Assembly (NCBI GenBank): GCA_900771085.1
Contig: CAAGMR010000024.1
Coordinates: forward strand, 1-64,000
Direction of reading: 5' to 3'
DNA: 64,000 bases
DNA from: Clostridia bacterium
GTDB taxonomy: Bacteria > Bacillota > Clostridia > Oscillospirales > Acutalibacteraceae
The notes below the pieces were generated by a model that searched no databases, was not told the DNA's origin, and saw only the letters and a program-made list of their open reading frames with translations. Below are positions 42,484 through 51,552 of the stretch, in pieces; position 1 is the first letter of the stretch, and each line of letters begins with the position of its first letter. The translations under genes were made by a program, and so were the position numbers.

Positions 42484-42515
42484 AAAAAAAGCCCTCCGGC
42501 AAAAAAGCCGGAGGG
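42484..42515 (-). terminator. Intrinsic terminator of the V-type ATPase operon
   Basis: A 9-bp GC-rich stem (42492-42500 with 42507-42515), six-base loop and seven T on the minus strand, 21 bp after the last ATPase gene. Confidence 0.94.
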
Positions 42516-42536
42516 TATTTTGTTAAGAAACTACGA

Positions 42537-43190
42537 TTACTGTTCGTAGTGATGAGCCTCTTCAAGCATCATATCCTTAACCTTCATGAGACGTGTTGTT
42601 GTAGCACGGTCATTTTCATCAAGCTTCATTCTGATATAACGAATTGTATCCTGATAGTTAGGGATAAGTGTGTGCTCAAGAGCATTTACACGACGACGTG
42701 TCTTTTCGATTTCTGCAGCCATGAGCTGGCAGGACTTTTCAAGTTCTGCAAGTCTAAGCATGAGAGGCATAATCTCGGAAAGTGCTTTAACTGCGTCATC
42801 CAGGTCACTGGATGTAAAAGCATAACCGTAAGAATAAATGTCGTTTTCATCAGCTGTCTTGAACTTAGTAGTGAAAACAGGAATGTTAACTGACATTACG
42901 TTCTTCTCGGCGATTTCAAGGCTCATCTCCTGCATTGGGAGCATGAGAGCAACGTTAAGTGCTTCGTCAGACATTACTGAACGGGCAACTGACATATGGG
43001 CGTTAGCCTTTGCGATGCCTGCTTCAACCTGACGACGAACTTCCTTGTTCTCACGTACAAGTTCGATGAACTCACGCATGAGTTCGTCTCTCTTGTCCTT
43101 AAGGAGCTTGTGTCCGCGTGTGGCGGTGTTAAGCTTACCCTTTAAGTTGGTGAGTTCCATTCTTGTAGGATTCACATTGAGAACTGCCAC
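42537..43190 (-). CDS. atpD: V-type ATPase subunit D
   Basis: Subunit D is the coiled-coil central rotor stalk of the V1 part. The 217-residue protein begins with the family signature NVNPTRMELTNLKGKL, followed by a long helix, and ends RRVNALEHTLIPNYQDTI and a second helix. It is the last gene of the ATPase operon, 15 bp after atpB. Confidence 0.94.
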   Translation of the reverse strand: MAVLNVNPTRMELTNLKGKLNTATRGHKLLKDKRDELMREFIELVRENKEVRRQVEAGIAKANAHMSVARSVMSDEALNVALMLPMQEMSLEIAEKNVMSVNIPVFTTKFKTADENDIYSYGYAFTSSDLDDAVKALSEIMPLMLRLAELEKSCQLMAAEIEKTRRRVNALEHTLIPNYQDTIRYIRMKLDENDRATTTRLMKVKDMMLEEAHHYEQ

Positions 43191-43205
43191 AGCAAATCAC
43201 CTGCC

Positions 43206-44579
43206 TTACTTTTTGTCATAGTACTCGTCGAGCAATGCGTTAGAAATACGCTTAAGCTCTGCACGCGGAAGAAGTCTTAAGAGTTCCCAGCCGATATCGA
43301 GAGTTTCTTCGATGTCACGGTCAGTTTCATAGCCCTGACCAACATACTTCTTCTCGAACTCATCAGCAAACTTAGCATAGAGAAGGTCAATCTCAGTAAG
43401 AGCTGCTTCACCAAGGATTGTCATAAGTTCCTTAGCGTCCTTACCTCTTGAGTAAGCTGCGAAGAGCTGGTTCATTGTGTTCTTGTGGTCCTTACGTGTC
43501 TTGCCTTCGCCTGTACCCTTATCCTTAAGACGGGAAAGTGAAGGAAGAACGTCTACAGGTGGCTGAATGCCCTTTCTGTAGAGGTCACGAGAAAGGATGA
43601 TCTGACCCTCTGTAATGTAACCTGTAAGGTCAGGGATTGGGTGAGTCTTATCATCTTCTGGCATTGTAAGGATAGGAATCATTGTGATGGAACCATCCTT
43701 ACCAAGCTGACGGCCTGCACGTTCGTACATTGTAGCAAGGTCAGTGTAGAGGTAACCAGGGTAACCACGACGACCAGGTACTTCCTTACGAGCAGCAGAT
43801 ACTTCACGAAGTGCGTCAGCGTAGTTTGTAATATCAGTAAGAATTACAAGTACGTGCATGCCCTTCTCGAATGCGAGGTATTCTGCGCATGTAAGAGCCA
43901 TCTTAGGTGTAGCGATACGCTCAACAGCAGGGTCATTAGCAAGGTTTGTGAAAAGAACTGTTCTGTCGAGAGCGCCTGTCTCACGGAAAGACTCTACGAA
44001 GTAGTTAGACTCTTCGAATGTGATACCGAGAGCTGCGAATACAACGGCGAACTTTTCATCCTTACCGCGAACCTTAGCCTGTCTAGCGATCTGAGCTGCA
44101 AGGTTTGAGTGAGGAAGACCTGAAGCTGAGAAAATAGGAAGCTTCTGTCCTCTAACAAGTGTGTTAAGACCATCGATAGCTGAAACGCCGGTCTGAATGA
44201 ACTCTGCAGGGAATGCACGAGCAGCCGGGTTCATTGGTGCGCCGTTAACATCAAGTCTCTTTTCAGGGATGATTTCCGGACCACCATCGATTGGACGTCC
44301 AAGACCGTCGAATACACGGCCAAGCATGTCTTCAGAAACACCAAGTTCCATCTGACGTCCGCTGAAACGAACCTTTGAATCAGAAAGGTTGATACCAGCA
44401 GAGTTCTCGAAGAGCTGTACAACTGCGTTTGAGCCGTCAACTTCAAGAACACGGCAACGACGAACTTCGCCGTTAGCAAGCTCGATTTCACCGAGCTCGT
44501 TGTATGTAACGTTTTCTACGTCACGTACAATCATAAGAGGACCTGCAACCTCTTGTATGGTTCTATACTCTTTTGGCAT
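43206..44579 (-). CDS. atpB: V-type ATPase subunit B
   Basis: Subunit B is the non-catalytic nucleotide-binding-fold subunit of the V1 hexamer. The 457-residue protein starts EYRTIQEVAGPLMIV, has FSASGLPHSNLAAQIARQ in place of a P-loop (so no Walker A Lys), YPGYLYTDLATMYERAG and DLTGYITEGQI. It shares one base with the A gene. Confidence 0.96.
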   Translation of the reverse strand: MPKEYRTIQEVAGPLMIVRDVENVTYNELGEIELANGEVRRCRVLEVDGSNAVVQLFENSAGINLSDSKVRFSGRQMELGVSEDMLGRVFDGLGRPIDGGPEIIPEKRLDVNGAPMNPAARAFPAEFIQTGVSAIDGLNTLVRGQKLPIFSASGLPHSNLAAQIARQAKVRGKDEKFAVVFAALGITFEESNYFVESFRETGALDRTVLFTNLANDPAVERIATPKMALTCAEYLAFEKGMHVLVILTDITNYADALREVSAARKEVPGRRGYPGYLYTDLATMYERAGRQLGKDGSITMIPILTMPEDDKTHPIPDLTGYITEGQIILSRDLYRKGIQPPVDVLPSLSRLKDKGTGEGKTRKDHKNTMNQLFAAYSRGKDAKELMTILGEAALTEIDLLYAKFADEFEKKYVGQGYETDRDIEETLDIGWELLRLLPRAELKRISNALLDEYYDKK

Positions 44580-46354
44580 TAATAGTCCTCCTCCTTATTA
44601 AGAGCCTGAGCGAGCTGAAGTTCGAGGTCGCCAAGGATCTTTTCATAATTTGCTGCGATGTCAGCTTCTTCAATGTACTTGAAACGGCCGATAGATTCGC
44701 GAACAGGAAGATCAATAATGTCCTTCATTGCTGCACCCTTATGGAGAGCATCGAGAGACTTATCATAGTAAGCCATAACGAGAGTCATGAGCTTATGCAT
44801 CTTGTCAGAAGATGTGTATGTATCAACTGGATCGAAAGCATCCTGGTGAAGGAAGTCTTCACGGATTGAACGAGCTGCTTCCATCTTAAGACGGTCTGGG
44901 TCTGAAAGAGCATCCATACCAACCATCTGTACGATTTCGTTGAGTTCAGCTTCTTCTGAAAGAAGAGTCATAATCTGTCTACGGATTTCTGTCCAGTCTT
45001 CAGCGATGTTAGCGTTGAACCACTTGCCAAGATCATCAGCGTAGAGAGAGTAAGATGTAAGCCAGTTAATAGCTGGGAAGTGACGCTCATAAGCAAGAGC
45101 AGCATCAAGACCCCAGTATACCTTAACGATACGAAGTGTAGCCTGTGAAACCGGCTCAGAAATATCACCACCTGGAGGTGATACGGCACCGATTACTGAA
45201 AGAGCACCGATGCGGTCATCAGAGCCAAGAGGCTTAACAAGACCTGCACGCTCGTAGAACTGAGCGATACGAGAACCAAGGTAAGCAGGGTAACCTTCTT
45301 CACCTGGCATTTCTTCAAGACGACCAGACATTTCACGAAGAGCTTCTGCCCAACGAGATGTTGAGTCAGCCATGAGAGCTACAGAGTAACCCATGTCACG
45401 GAAGTACTCAGCGATTGTGATACCTGTGTATACAGATGCTTCACGAGCAGCAACAGGCATGTCTGATGTGTTAGCAATAAGAACTGTTCTTTCCATGAGT
45501 GACTTGCCGGTATGTGGGTCAACAAGTTCTGGGAACTCATTAAGAACGTCGGTCATTTCGTTACCACGCTCGCCGCAACCGATGTAAACAACGATTTCAG
45601 CTTCAGCCCATTTAGCAAGCTGGTGCTGTGTAACAGTCTTACCTGAACCGAAAGGACCAGGAATAGCAGCTACACCACCCTTAGCAATTGGGAAGAGTGC
45701 GTCAACAACACGCTGACCTGTGATAAGAGGCTTATCAGGGTTGATCTTGTTCTTGTAAGGACGACCTACACGAACAGGCCACTTCTGCATAAGACCTACA
45801 TTTTCTTCTTTACCGTCATCTGTTGTGATAACAGCAACGTTTTCTTCTACAGTGTAGTCACCTTCGAAGATTGACTTGATTACGCCACCCTTAGATGTTG
45901 GTGGAACCATAATCTTATGGAGAACAACGTCAGTTTCCTGAACAGTACCAACGATGTCACCAGCAACAACTTTATCACCTGCTTTAACAACAGGAGTAAA
46001 GTGCCACTTCTTTTCTCTGTCAAGAGAAGGTACTTCTACACCTCTCTTGAGGTTGTTACCGATCTGTGCACGGATCTTTTCGAGAGGTCTCTGGATACCG
46101 TCATAGATAGTTGTAATAAGACCGGGACCGAGCTCAACGCTCAAAGGTGCACCGGTAGAAACGACTTCTGCGCCTGTGCCGATACCTGAAGTTTCTTCAT
46201 ATACCTGAACAGATGCTCTGTCTTCGTGCATTTCAATAATTTCACCAATGAGGCCTTCTTCACCAACTCGGCAAACGTCGAACATGTTGGCATCGCGCAT
46301 GTTGTCAGCAACAACAAGCGGTCCGGCTACCTTGGTAATAATTCCTTTGGCCAT
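44579..46354 (-). CDS. atpA: V-type ATPase catalytic subunit A
   Basis: Subunit A hydrolyses or makes ATP. The 591-residue protein has the large N-terminal non-homologous insert typical of V/A-type A subunits, Walker A GPFGSGKTVTQHQ, the catalytic Glu in GCGERGNEMTDV, and MADSTSRWAEALRE. It follows the F subunit gene by 46 bp. Confidence 0.97.
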   Translation of the reverse strand: MAKGIITKVAGPLVVADNMRDANMFDVCRVGEEGLIGEIIEMHEDRASVQVYEETSGIGTGAEVVSTGAPLSVELGPGLITTIYDGIQRPLEKIRAQIGNNLKRGVEVPSLDREKKWHFTPVVKAGDKVVAGDIVGTVQETDVVLHKIMVPPTSKGGVIKSIFEGDYTVEENVAVITTDDGKEENVGLMQKWPVRVGRPYKNKINPDKPLITGQRVVDALFPIAKGGVAAIPGPFGSGKTVTQHQLAKWAEAEIVVYIGCGERGNEMTDVLNEFPELVDPHTGKSLMERTVLIANTSDMPVAAREASVYTGITIAEYFRDMGYSVALMADSTSRWAEALREMSGRLEEMPGEEGYPAYLGSRIAQFYERAGLVKPLGSDDRIGALSVIGAVSPPGGDISEPVSQATLRIVKVYWGLDAALAYERHFPAINWLTSYSLYADDLGKWFNANIAEDWTEIRRQIMTLLSEEAELNEIVQMVGMDALSDPDRLKMEAARSIREDFLHQDAFDPVDTYTSSDKMHKLMTLVMAYYDKSLDALHKGAAMKDIIDLPVRESIGRFKYIEEADIAANYEKILGDLELQLAQALNKEEDY

Positions 46355-46400
46355 TTAATTAATCACTCGCCTTTCTTTACGGCTGTATATTGTAGTGCGC

Positions 46401-46718
46401 TTACGCGTCTGAAAGTATATCTGAGCCAACTGCCTGCTCAACAGACTTGGAAACATTCGCCATACCGAGTCCTGTGTTTCCGTTAACACCCGGAATGAGA
46501 ATGATAGCCGGTGTTCTACGCTCACGATACAAGTCGATTTCTGCTTCGATTTCAGAAGCAAGTTTCTCTGTTACGAAGATAACTCCATAACCTTCATCTA
46601 CCATGTCACGAAGCTTACGTGCTGCTGCAGTAGGCTCGTCACAAGGGATGATTTCAAGACCGATTGATGCAAAGCCATAAATACTGTCTTTGTCACCCAT
46701 AACTGCGACCTTATACAT
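46401..46718 (-). CDS. atpF: V-type ATPase subunit F
   Basis: Subunit F is a small rotor subunit of V1 that sits on D. The 105-residue sequence starts MYKVAVMGDKDSIYGFASIG, the family signature, and contains GYGVIFVTEKLA. It overlaps the C gene by 8 bp. Confidence 0.93.
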   Translation of the reverse strand: MYKVAVMGDKDSIYGFASIGLEIIPCDEPTAAARKLRDMVDEGYGVIFVTEKLASEIEAEIDLYRERRTPAIILIPGVNGNTGLGMANVSKSVEQAVGSDILSDA

Positions 46719-47697
46719 AAAGCGTTCTCACCCTCTCTCTGATAATGTCTGCTGGAATATTGTTTACTTTGGCTGAGAGAATGATACGAACAGTCTTAAC
46801 TTCAGCGTCTCTTGCAATGTAGTAAGCAATGATAGGTGCAATGCCGAATGCTTCGAACTTGGCACCGCTTACACATTCCATAAGAAGGTCATCGCACCAT
46901 TTTTCAAATGCTGATGTGCTCTTCTTGAATTCTTCAACGCAAGGAACATAAACTGTCTTATCAACATAAGCGAGAACTTCGTCTACTGAGCCTGAAGCTG
47001 CAGCAGCAACGAGAGCCTGCTTATCAAGAGTTTCACATTCTGCAATAGAACGGCTGATGAAATCAGCTGATTTCTTTGTGCTGGCGCAACGAAGTGCTGT
47101 CTTGATGTTAGCTGTTGCAACCATACGCTCAGCGATTTTCATAAGCATATCTACTTTTGTCTCTTTTGCCATTACGAGGATATGTTCAAGTGTTGCCTTG
47201 TCGATTACTGCGTCAGCAAGCTGACCGTTACCTGTTGTTGTGAGGATCTCATAAGCTTCAATAGCAGGATCCTGCATGAACTCAGGAAGGTTGCGGAACT
47301 CACGTTCCTCAACTGCAGCAAGAATATCCTTTGTATCGTAAACTGTAGACTTAGCATATAAGTCTGAAGCGGCATGTTCAGAAATGATGCCCTTAAGTGC
47401 TGCCTTGAGGTTCTGCATATCATTTTTGATAAGAAGAAGGTCAAGGTCTTTGATGTCCTCTTTAAGGATTTCAACGAGAAGATCCCAGTGCTTCTTGAAG
47501 TAATTCTCAATGTACTCTGCGTACTTTGTTTCAGTTACTCCTTCAATGTCGCCCCAGCCTGCATCAGCAAGCTTACGCATAGCTGACTTGTAGCTGTCGG
47601 CATTGATAAGCTGATCGAGGTCCATCTGACTTAAAAGTGTCACCTCATTTGCCCTTACACGCGTTACTGCATAAGCGTAATCAATATCTCTTTTCAT
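46711..47697 (-). CDS. atpC: V-type ATPase subunit C
   Basis: Subunit C (d-type in eukaryotes) is the funnel-shaped socket that couples the central stalk to the membrane ring. The 328-residue all-alpha protein begins YAYAVTRVRANEVTLL and contains NDMQNLKAALKGI, both family features. It follows subunit E by 30 bp. Confidence 0.93.
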   Translation of the reverse strand: MKRDIDYAYAVTRVRANEVTLLSQMDLDQLINADSYKSAMRKLADAGWGDIEGVTETKYAEYIENYFKKHWDLLVEILKEDIKDLDLLLIKNDMQNLKAALKGIISEHAASDLYAKSTVYDTKDILAAVEEREFRNLPEFMQDPAIEAYEILTTTGNGQLADAVIDKATLEHILVMAKETKVDMLMKIAERMVATANIKTALRCASTKKSADFISRSIAECETLDKQALVAAAASGSVDEVLAYVDKTVYVPCVEEFKKSTSAFEKWCDDLLMECVSGAKFEAFGIAPIIAYYIARDAEVKTVRIILSAKVNNIPADIIRERVRTLYV

Positions 47698-47727
47698 TAG
47701 TACGCCTCCTTCTGCATTACGTATGTT

Positions 47728-48318
47728 TTAGGCAAAAATAATTTTATAAAGTTCATCTTTAATATCGTCACGAGCATCTTCAATAAGCGCATTAAATGTG
47801 CAATTGATCTCGATACCGCCGTAAACGAGAATAAAGCCCTGAAGGATGTCAGCTGCCTTGTCGCTAACCTTGATGGAAGCGCCTGCAGGAAGTCCTTCAT
47901 TGATTTTCTGTGCGAAGTCACCCGGTAAACGACCGAGATCTTTCTGAGAAAGAAGCATTTCGCCTTCTGTGCCACGAGCATACTTCTTTACGAGAGCATA
48001 GATAGCCTCGAAGTACTCGTTCTCAGGCATGTCTGCCAATTTCTTAGCAGCAGCGTCGATTGTTTCATTGATGATCTCAACCTGAGCCTTAAGAATTTCT
48101 TTCTTACCCTCAAGTTCAGAACCTGACTCAGCTGTGTCAAGAATAACCTTGCAATCTTTTGAGGTCTTCTCGATTACAGCAGCCATGTTGTCATTAACAG
48201 TCTTTTCAGCTGCTTCTTTGATTGTAGCAGCCTCTTTCTGAGCCTGTGCGATGATTTCGTCACAGTTAGCAGCAGAATCTTTTGCGATTCTTTCTACGAT
48301 TTTATCTAACCCTGTCAT
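47728..48318 (-). CDS. atpE: V-type ATPase subunit E
   Basis: Subunit E forms the peripheral stalk with H/G. The 196-residue protein (ATG at 48318 eight bases after GGAG; a TTG at 48324 is less likely) has a long N-terminal Ala/Glu-rich coiled coil and a C-terminal globular domain with FILVYGGIEINCTFNALIEDARDD, the typical E ending. It lies between K (59 bp) and C. Confidence 0.92.
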   Translation of the reverse strand: MTGLDKIVERIAKDSAANCDEIIAQAQKEAATIKEAAEKTVNDNMAAVIEKTSKDCKVILDTAESGSELEGKKEILKAQVEIINETIDAAAKKLADMPENEYFEAIYALVKKYARGTEGEMLLSQKDLGRLPGDFAQKINEGLPAGASIKVSDKAADILQGFILVYGGIEINCTFNALIEDARDDIKDELYKIIFA

Positions 48319-48377
48319 CGACAACTCTCCTTAATAAGATTCTTAATAAATAGTATAGATAAACTAGTTACTAATTA

Positions 48378-48830
48378 TTACTGAACCTGACCGATAAGAA
48401 GGATTGTGATAAGAAGAGCAAGTACGGCATATGTTTCTACCATTGCTGAGAGAATGATTGCCTTACCGTTCTGATCAGGCTTCTTAAGAACTACGCTTAC
48501 ACCTGAAGCAGCAACGCGTGCCTGCCAGTTAGCTGAGAAGTAACCAACGATAGCGATTGGAAGTGCTGCCATGAAGAGGCCAAGACCCTGCTCTGTTGTC
48601 ATGCCAGCTGAAATGTTGTTCATGATAAGGAAAGCAGCAAGGAAGCCGTAAAGACCCTGTGTACCTGGAAGGATTTCAAGAATAAGAACCTTACCGAAGA
48701 GGCCTGGATCTTCTGTGATTGCGCCAGCAGCTGCGCTACCAACGATACCTACACCCTTAGCTGAACCTACGCCTGAAAGGCTTGCTGCGATAGCAGCACC
48801 GAGAATTGCAAATACTATACCTAAAGTCAT
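48378..48830 (-). CDS. atpK: V-type ATPase subunit K (membrane rotor proteolipid)
   Basis: Subunit K builds the ion-carrying ring. The 150-residue protein has four TM helices (two fused hairpins). Ion-site residues match those of the Enterococcus hirae sodium-type NtpK with a constant offset of seven: Leu54, Thr57 and Gln58 in LPGTQ, Gln103 in NWQARVAASG, and Glu132 in MVETYA. This set is the sodium-binding site in E. hirae, so the enzyme is probably a sodium pump or synthase. It overlaps the I gene by 4 bp. Confidence 0.94.
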   Translation of the reverse strand: MTLGIVFAILGAAIAASLSGVGSAKGVGIVGSAAAGAITEDPGLFGKVLILEILPGTQGLYGFLAAFLIMNNISAGMTTEQGLGLFMAALPIAIVGYFSANWQARVAASGVSVVLKKPDQNGKAIILSAMVETYAVLALLITILLIGQVQ

Positions 48831-50884
48831 GATTGAGTCTCCTCCTTAAATTTGAATGATTTAGACTTTACATTAAGAGGCTGGAAGATTGTTCCGCCAC
48901 CCTCATAGAACTTACCAAAGAATTCAACATACTGAAGTCTGTTGGTGTGTACATAAGTACCAATTAAGTTAATACCAAAGTTAATAGTATGACCGATAAG
49001 TCCAATCAGAATGAATGCGATTGGATTGCCAATCATTGCTGCAAGCTGGTTAATAACAGAAGCGATAACGCCTGTGCAAAGACCAAGAGCAAGAAGACGA
49101 GCATAAGAAAGAACGTCTCCGAGGTAACCTGAAGCGGTGTTGTAAAGACCATAGAGGCCGCCGCCGAGGGAACCGAGAATCTTGCTTGCAGGTCTCTTGT
49201 TTGCAATAGCAATGATAGCCGGGCCGATTACTACTAAAATTGCACCAGCTGCAAGACAGCCATAAAGAACCGGAGACAGAGTGGTAAGTAAATTATCAAT
49301 CCATCTGGTTGGAAGGTTGTCATAAAGAGCTGTGCCACCAAGCTGAGAATTGATCAGCGGAAGAACACCAACAAGGATAAGAATGAGAGGTACGTTTTCA
49401 ACGATACCTGCAAGTACATTGTGCTGCTTAACATTCTTGTAGATATTCAGGATGAGACCGAAGCTCAGGTGAAGAATACCAATGAAGTATGCAAGAAGCA
49501 GGAATCTTGTTGTATGTTCAAGTGGCTGGAACCAATACAGGTGGTGTGCTGTGATGAAGTCTACCTTGTCGCCTGCCTTCAAACCATTTGCAATGTAAGT
49601 AGGAAGGTCGCCAAACCAACCATTGAGGAGGATACCCCATACAGTTGTACCAATACCACAGAACAAACCGTAGTTTACTGTTTTAGCCTTCTGTGGTTCA
49701 AGCTTGTACTTGAACTTAACGAAAAGGCATGCAATTACCATGAGTAAGCCGTATCCTGCGTCACCAAGCATAAGACCGAAGAGCAAGAAGTAGAAAACTG
49801 TCATTGCTGTGTTAGGGTCAAGGTCACGCTGTGTTGGAGTAGCGTACATGGTTGTTACAGCTTCCATTGTGGAGCCGAGTGTACCGTTTTCGATAAGAAC
49901 TGGAACATCCTCGTCCTCATCCGGTTCGGTTACCGATATGGCAACGTCAAACTTGTTTTCAAGCTGACTAACGAGAGAATCAACTTTCTCTTCAGGAATA
50001 TAACCTGAAAGAACAAAAACGTTGTCACTCATGGAAATTTTGTCGAGTGCCTCATACTTATCTGTTCTAAGTGTAAGATAGTCGAGAAGGAATTCGATGT
50101 CGTCGTAAGAATCGGCATAAGCCTTAATCTTTTCTTCGTCATCAGCCATTCTCTTATTGCACTCCTCAATCTCTGCTTCAAGCTTAGCGATCTGAGCTGA
50201 AGGCTCGATCTTAGCTGTGTCGGAGTTGGTAGCAAAGCCTATTGAGGCAAGAGCCTTTTCAACTACGTCAGCAGATTCTTTAAGACAAAGAGCTACAAGA
50301 CAGGTCTGGTTATTATCGGATGATACTACTTCTACTTCAACTTCTGCTTCCGGAGCTACTTCAGCAAGTCTTGTAAGAATTGCTTCTCTGTCAACAGGTT
50401 CAGCGATAGTACCGATAAACGCCTTTGTGAGAGATGTACCCTTTGTTGCAAAAGGTATATCAAGGTTCTCCCAAGGTCTGGTCTGATCGATTACTGTCTG
50501 TGCACGAACAATTTCAACCTTAGCGTCCTGTATATCTTTGGAAAGCGCATTAATGCTATAGCATTTTTCAAGAATATCATCAGTCTCATCTGACTTTGCT
50601 ACGAAGTCTGACACTGTCATGTCAGGTCTTGGAGCGAAAGATGCGAGGAAACCGCCCTTCTTCTCAACGTAGCCCTTAAGGGTTTCGAGAGCCTGAGTTG
50701 CTACTCCTGTGAACTTCTCAAACTGTGAAACAGTTGAAGATGTTGAAAGCTTAAAGAGGCCTTCTGTATCTTCGGTAACGTCACGAATTTCAACACATTC
50801 ATTCTGCTGAATGAGGTCGATAACCGCTTTGCTCTCACTGAGCATACCGAGAACTTCGATGCGCTTCATTTTCAAAATCGCCAT
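48827..50884 (-). CDS. atpI: V-type ATPase subunit I
   Basis: Subunit I (a-type) makes the stator half-channels. The 685-residue protein has a soluble N-terminal domain (about 1-340) with coiled coils and a C-terminal membrane domain with about eight TM helices, with DVLSYARLLALGLCTGVI that carries the essential Arg, and GLMLGDAGYG. It is the second gene of the operon, 41 bp after the H-like subunit. Confidence 0.95.
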   Translation of the reverse strand: MAILKMKRIEVLGMLSESKAVIDLIQQNECVEIRDVTEDTEGLFKLSTSSTVSQFEKFTGVATQALETLKGYVEKKGGFLASFAPRPDMTVSDFVAKSDETDDILEKCYSINALSKDIQDAKVEIVRAQTVIDQTRPWENLDIPFATKGTSLTKAFIGTIAEPVDREAILTRLAEVAPEAEVEVEVVSSDNNQTCLVALCLKESADVVEKALASIGFATNSDTAKIEPSAQIAKLEAEIEECNKRMADDEEKIKAYADSYDDIEFLLDYLTLRTDKYEALDKISMSDNVFVLSGYIPEEKVDSLVSQLENKFDVAISVTEPDEDEDVPVLIENGTLGSTMEAVTTMYATPTQRDLDPNTAMTVFYFLLFGLMLGDAGYGLLMVIACLFVKFKYKLEPQKAKTVNYGLFCGIGTTVWGILLNGWFGDLPTYIANGLKAGDKVDFITAHHLYWFQPLEHTTRFLLLAYFIGILHLSFGLILNIYKNVKQHNVLAGIVENVPLILILVGVLPLINSQLGGTALYDNLPTRWIDNLLTTLSPVLYGCLAAGAILVVIGPAIIAIANKRPASKILGSLGGGLYGLYNTASGYLGDVLSYARLLALGLCTGVIASVINQLAAMIGNPIAFILIGLIGHTINFGINLIGTYVHTNRLQYVEFFGKFYEGGGTIFQPLNVKSKSFKFKEETQS

Positions 50885-50925
50885 GAAAAAACACCTCCTT
50901 ATTAAATTTTCCCCATAATTTGTGA

Positions 50926-51237
50926 TTATGGAATGATGTGCTTAATTACCGCTGCGACAGACTCACTCTGCTTTGCTTTACTGTTAGCTATGAGTTCATC
51001 TTTCTTTGTTGCAGCCTGAGCTCTAGCGTCGGCATAAATCTGATCTGCAGCATTCTGAGCTTTAGCAAGTAACTGTTCTCTTTCATTTGCAGCAGCTACC
51101 TTACCAGCATCAACGGTTGCTTTTGCCTCCGCCTCAGCTGCCTTGACGATTTCAGCAGCTTTCGCTCTTGCAGCTGTCTCTCGTTCAGCAGCAGTTTTCT
51201 CTGCGCCAAGGACCTGATTGATCATTTCTGAGGCCAT
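50926..51237 (-). CDS. V-type ATPase subunit G/H (peripheral stalk)
   Basis: The protein is a 103-residue Ala/Glu/Lys-rich helix throughout, which fits the G/H stalk subunit that pairs with E; sequence identity is low in this family, so the call rests on composition, size and first position in the operon. ATG at 51237 (after GGTGA) is preferred; in-frame starts at 51249 and 51276 are possible. It precedes atpI by 41 bp. Confidence 0.8.
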   Translation of the reverse strand: MASEMINQVLGAEKTAAERETAARAKAAEIVKAAEAEAKATVDAGKVAAANEREQLLAKAQNAADQIYADARAQAATKKDELIANSKAKQSESVAAVIKHIIP

Positions 51238-51342
51238 TCTTTTCACCATCCCTTTCTTCGCAAATTTTAATTTCAAATTTCACCCTATCGAGTAAATCGC
51301 TTCTCGGATGTATCCTATCCGGGGACACAATTTGACCTTTAC

Positions 51343-51371
51343 ATTTTATCAGAGACAAACAGCAAATTCAA
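51343..51371 (-). promoter_or_regulatory. Promoter of the V-type ATPase operon
   Basis: TTGAAT (51366-51371) and TAAAAT (51343-51348) on the minus strand, spacing 17 bp. Confidence 0.6.
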
Positions 51372-51401
51372 TAAAATAAGGCAATCATATTTGTTATTTT
51401 T

Positions 51402-51449
51402 GTGTTATATTTTTAACACGTTTTAAGCATCAGGTTTTTTCTGCTTAAA
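51402..51449. promoter_or_regulatory. Two adjacent dyads between the divergent ATPase and prs promoters
   Basis: GTGTTA/TAACAC (51402-51407 with 51414-51419) and TTTAAGCA/TGCTTAAA (51422-51429 with 51442-51449) lie side by side between the two promoters. They could be operator sites; no protein is assigned. Confidence 0.4.
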
Positions 51450-51462
51450 CTCGTAAATTCTG

Positions 51463-51491
51463 TTGTTATTTGAGACGGTCTATGATAAAAT
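51463..51491 (+). promoter_or_regulatory. Promoter of prs
   Basis: TTGTTA (51463-51468) and TAAAAT (51486-51491), 17 bp apart, about 55 bp before the SD of prs. Confidence 0.55.
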
Positions 51492-51552
51492 TTGACCGCA
51501 TTTAAGAAATGCATTCAAATTGCATATAAATAGATATGGGGGATTTTTCAAA

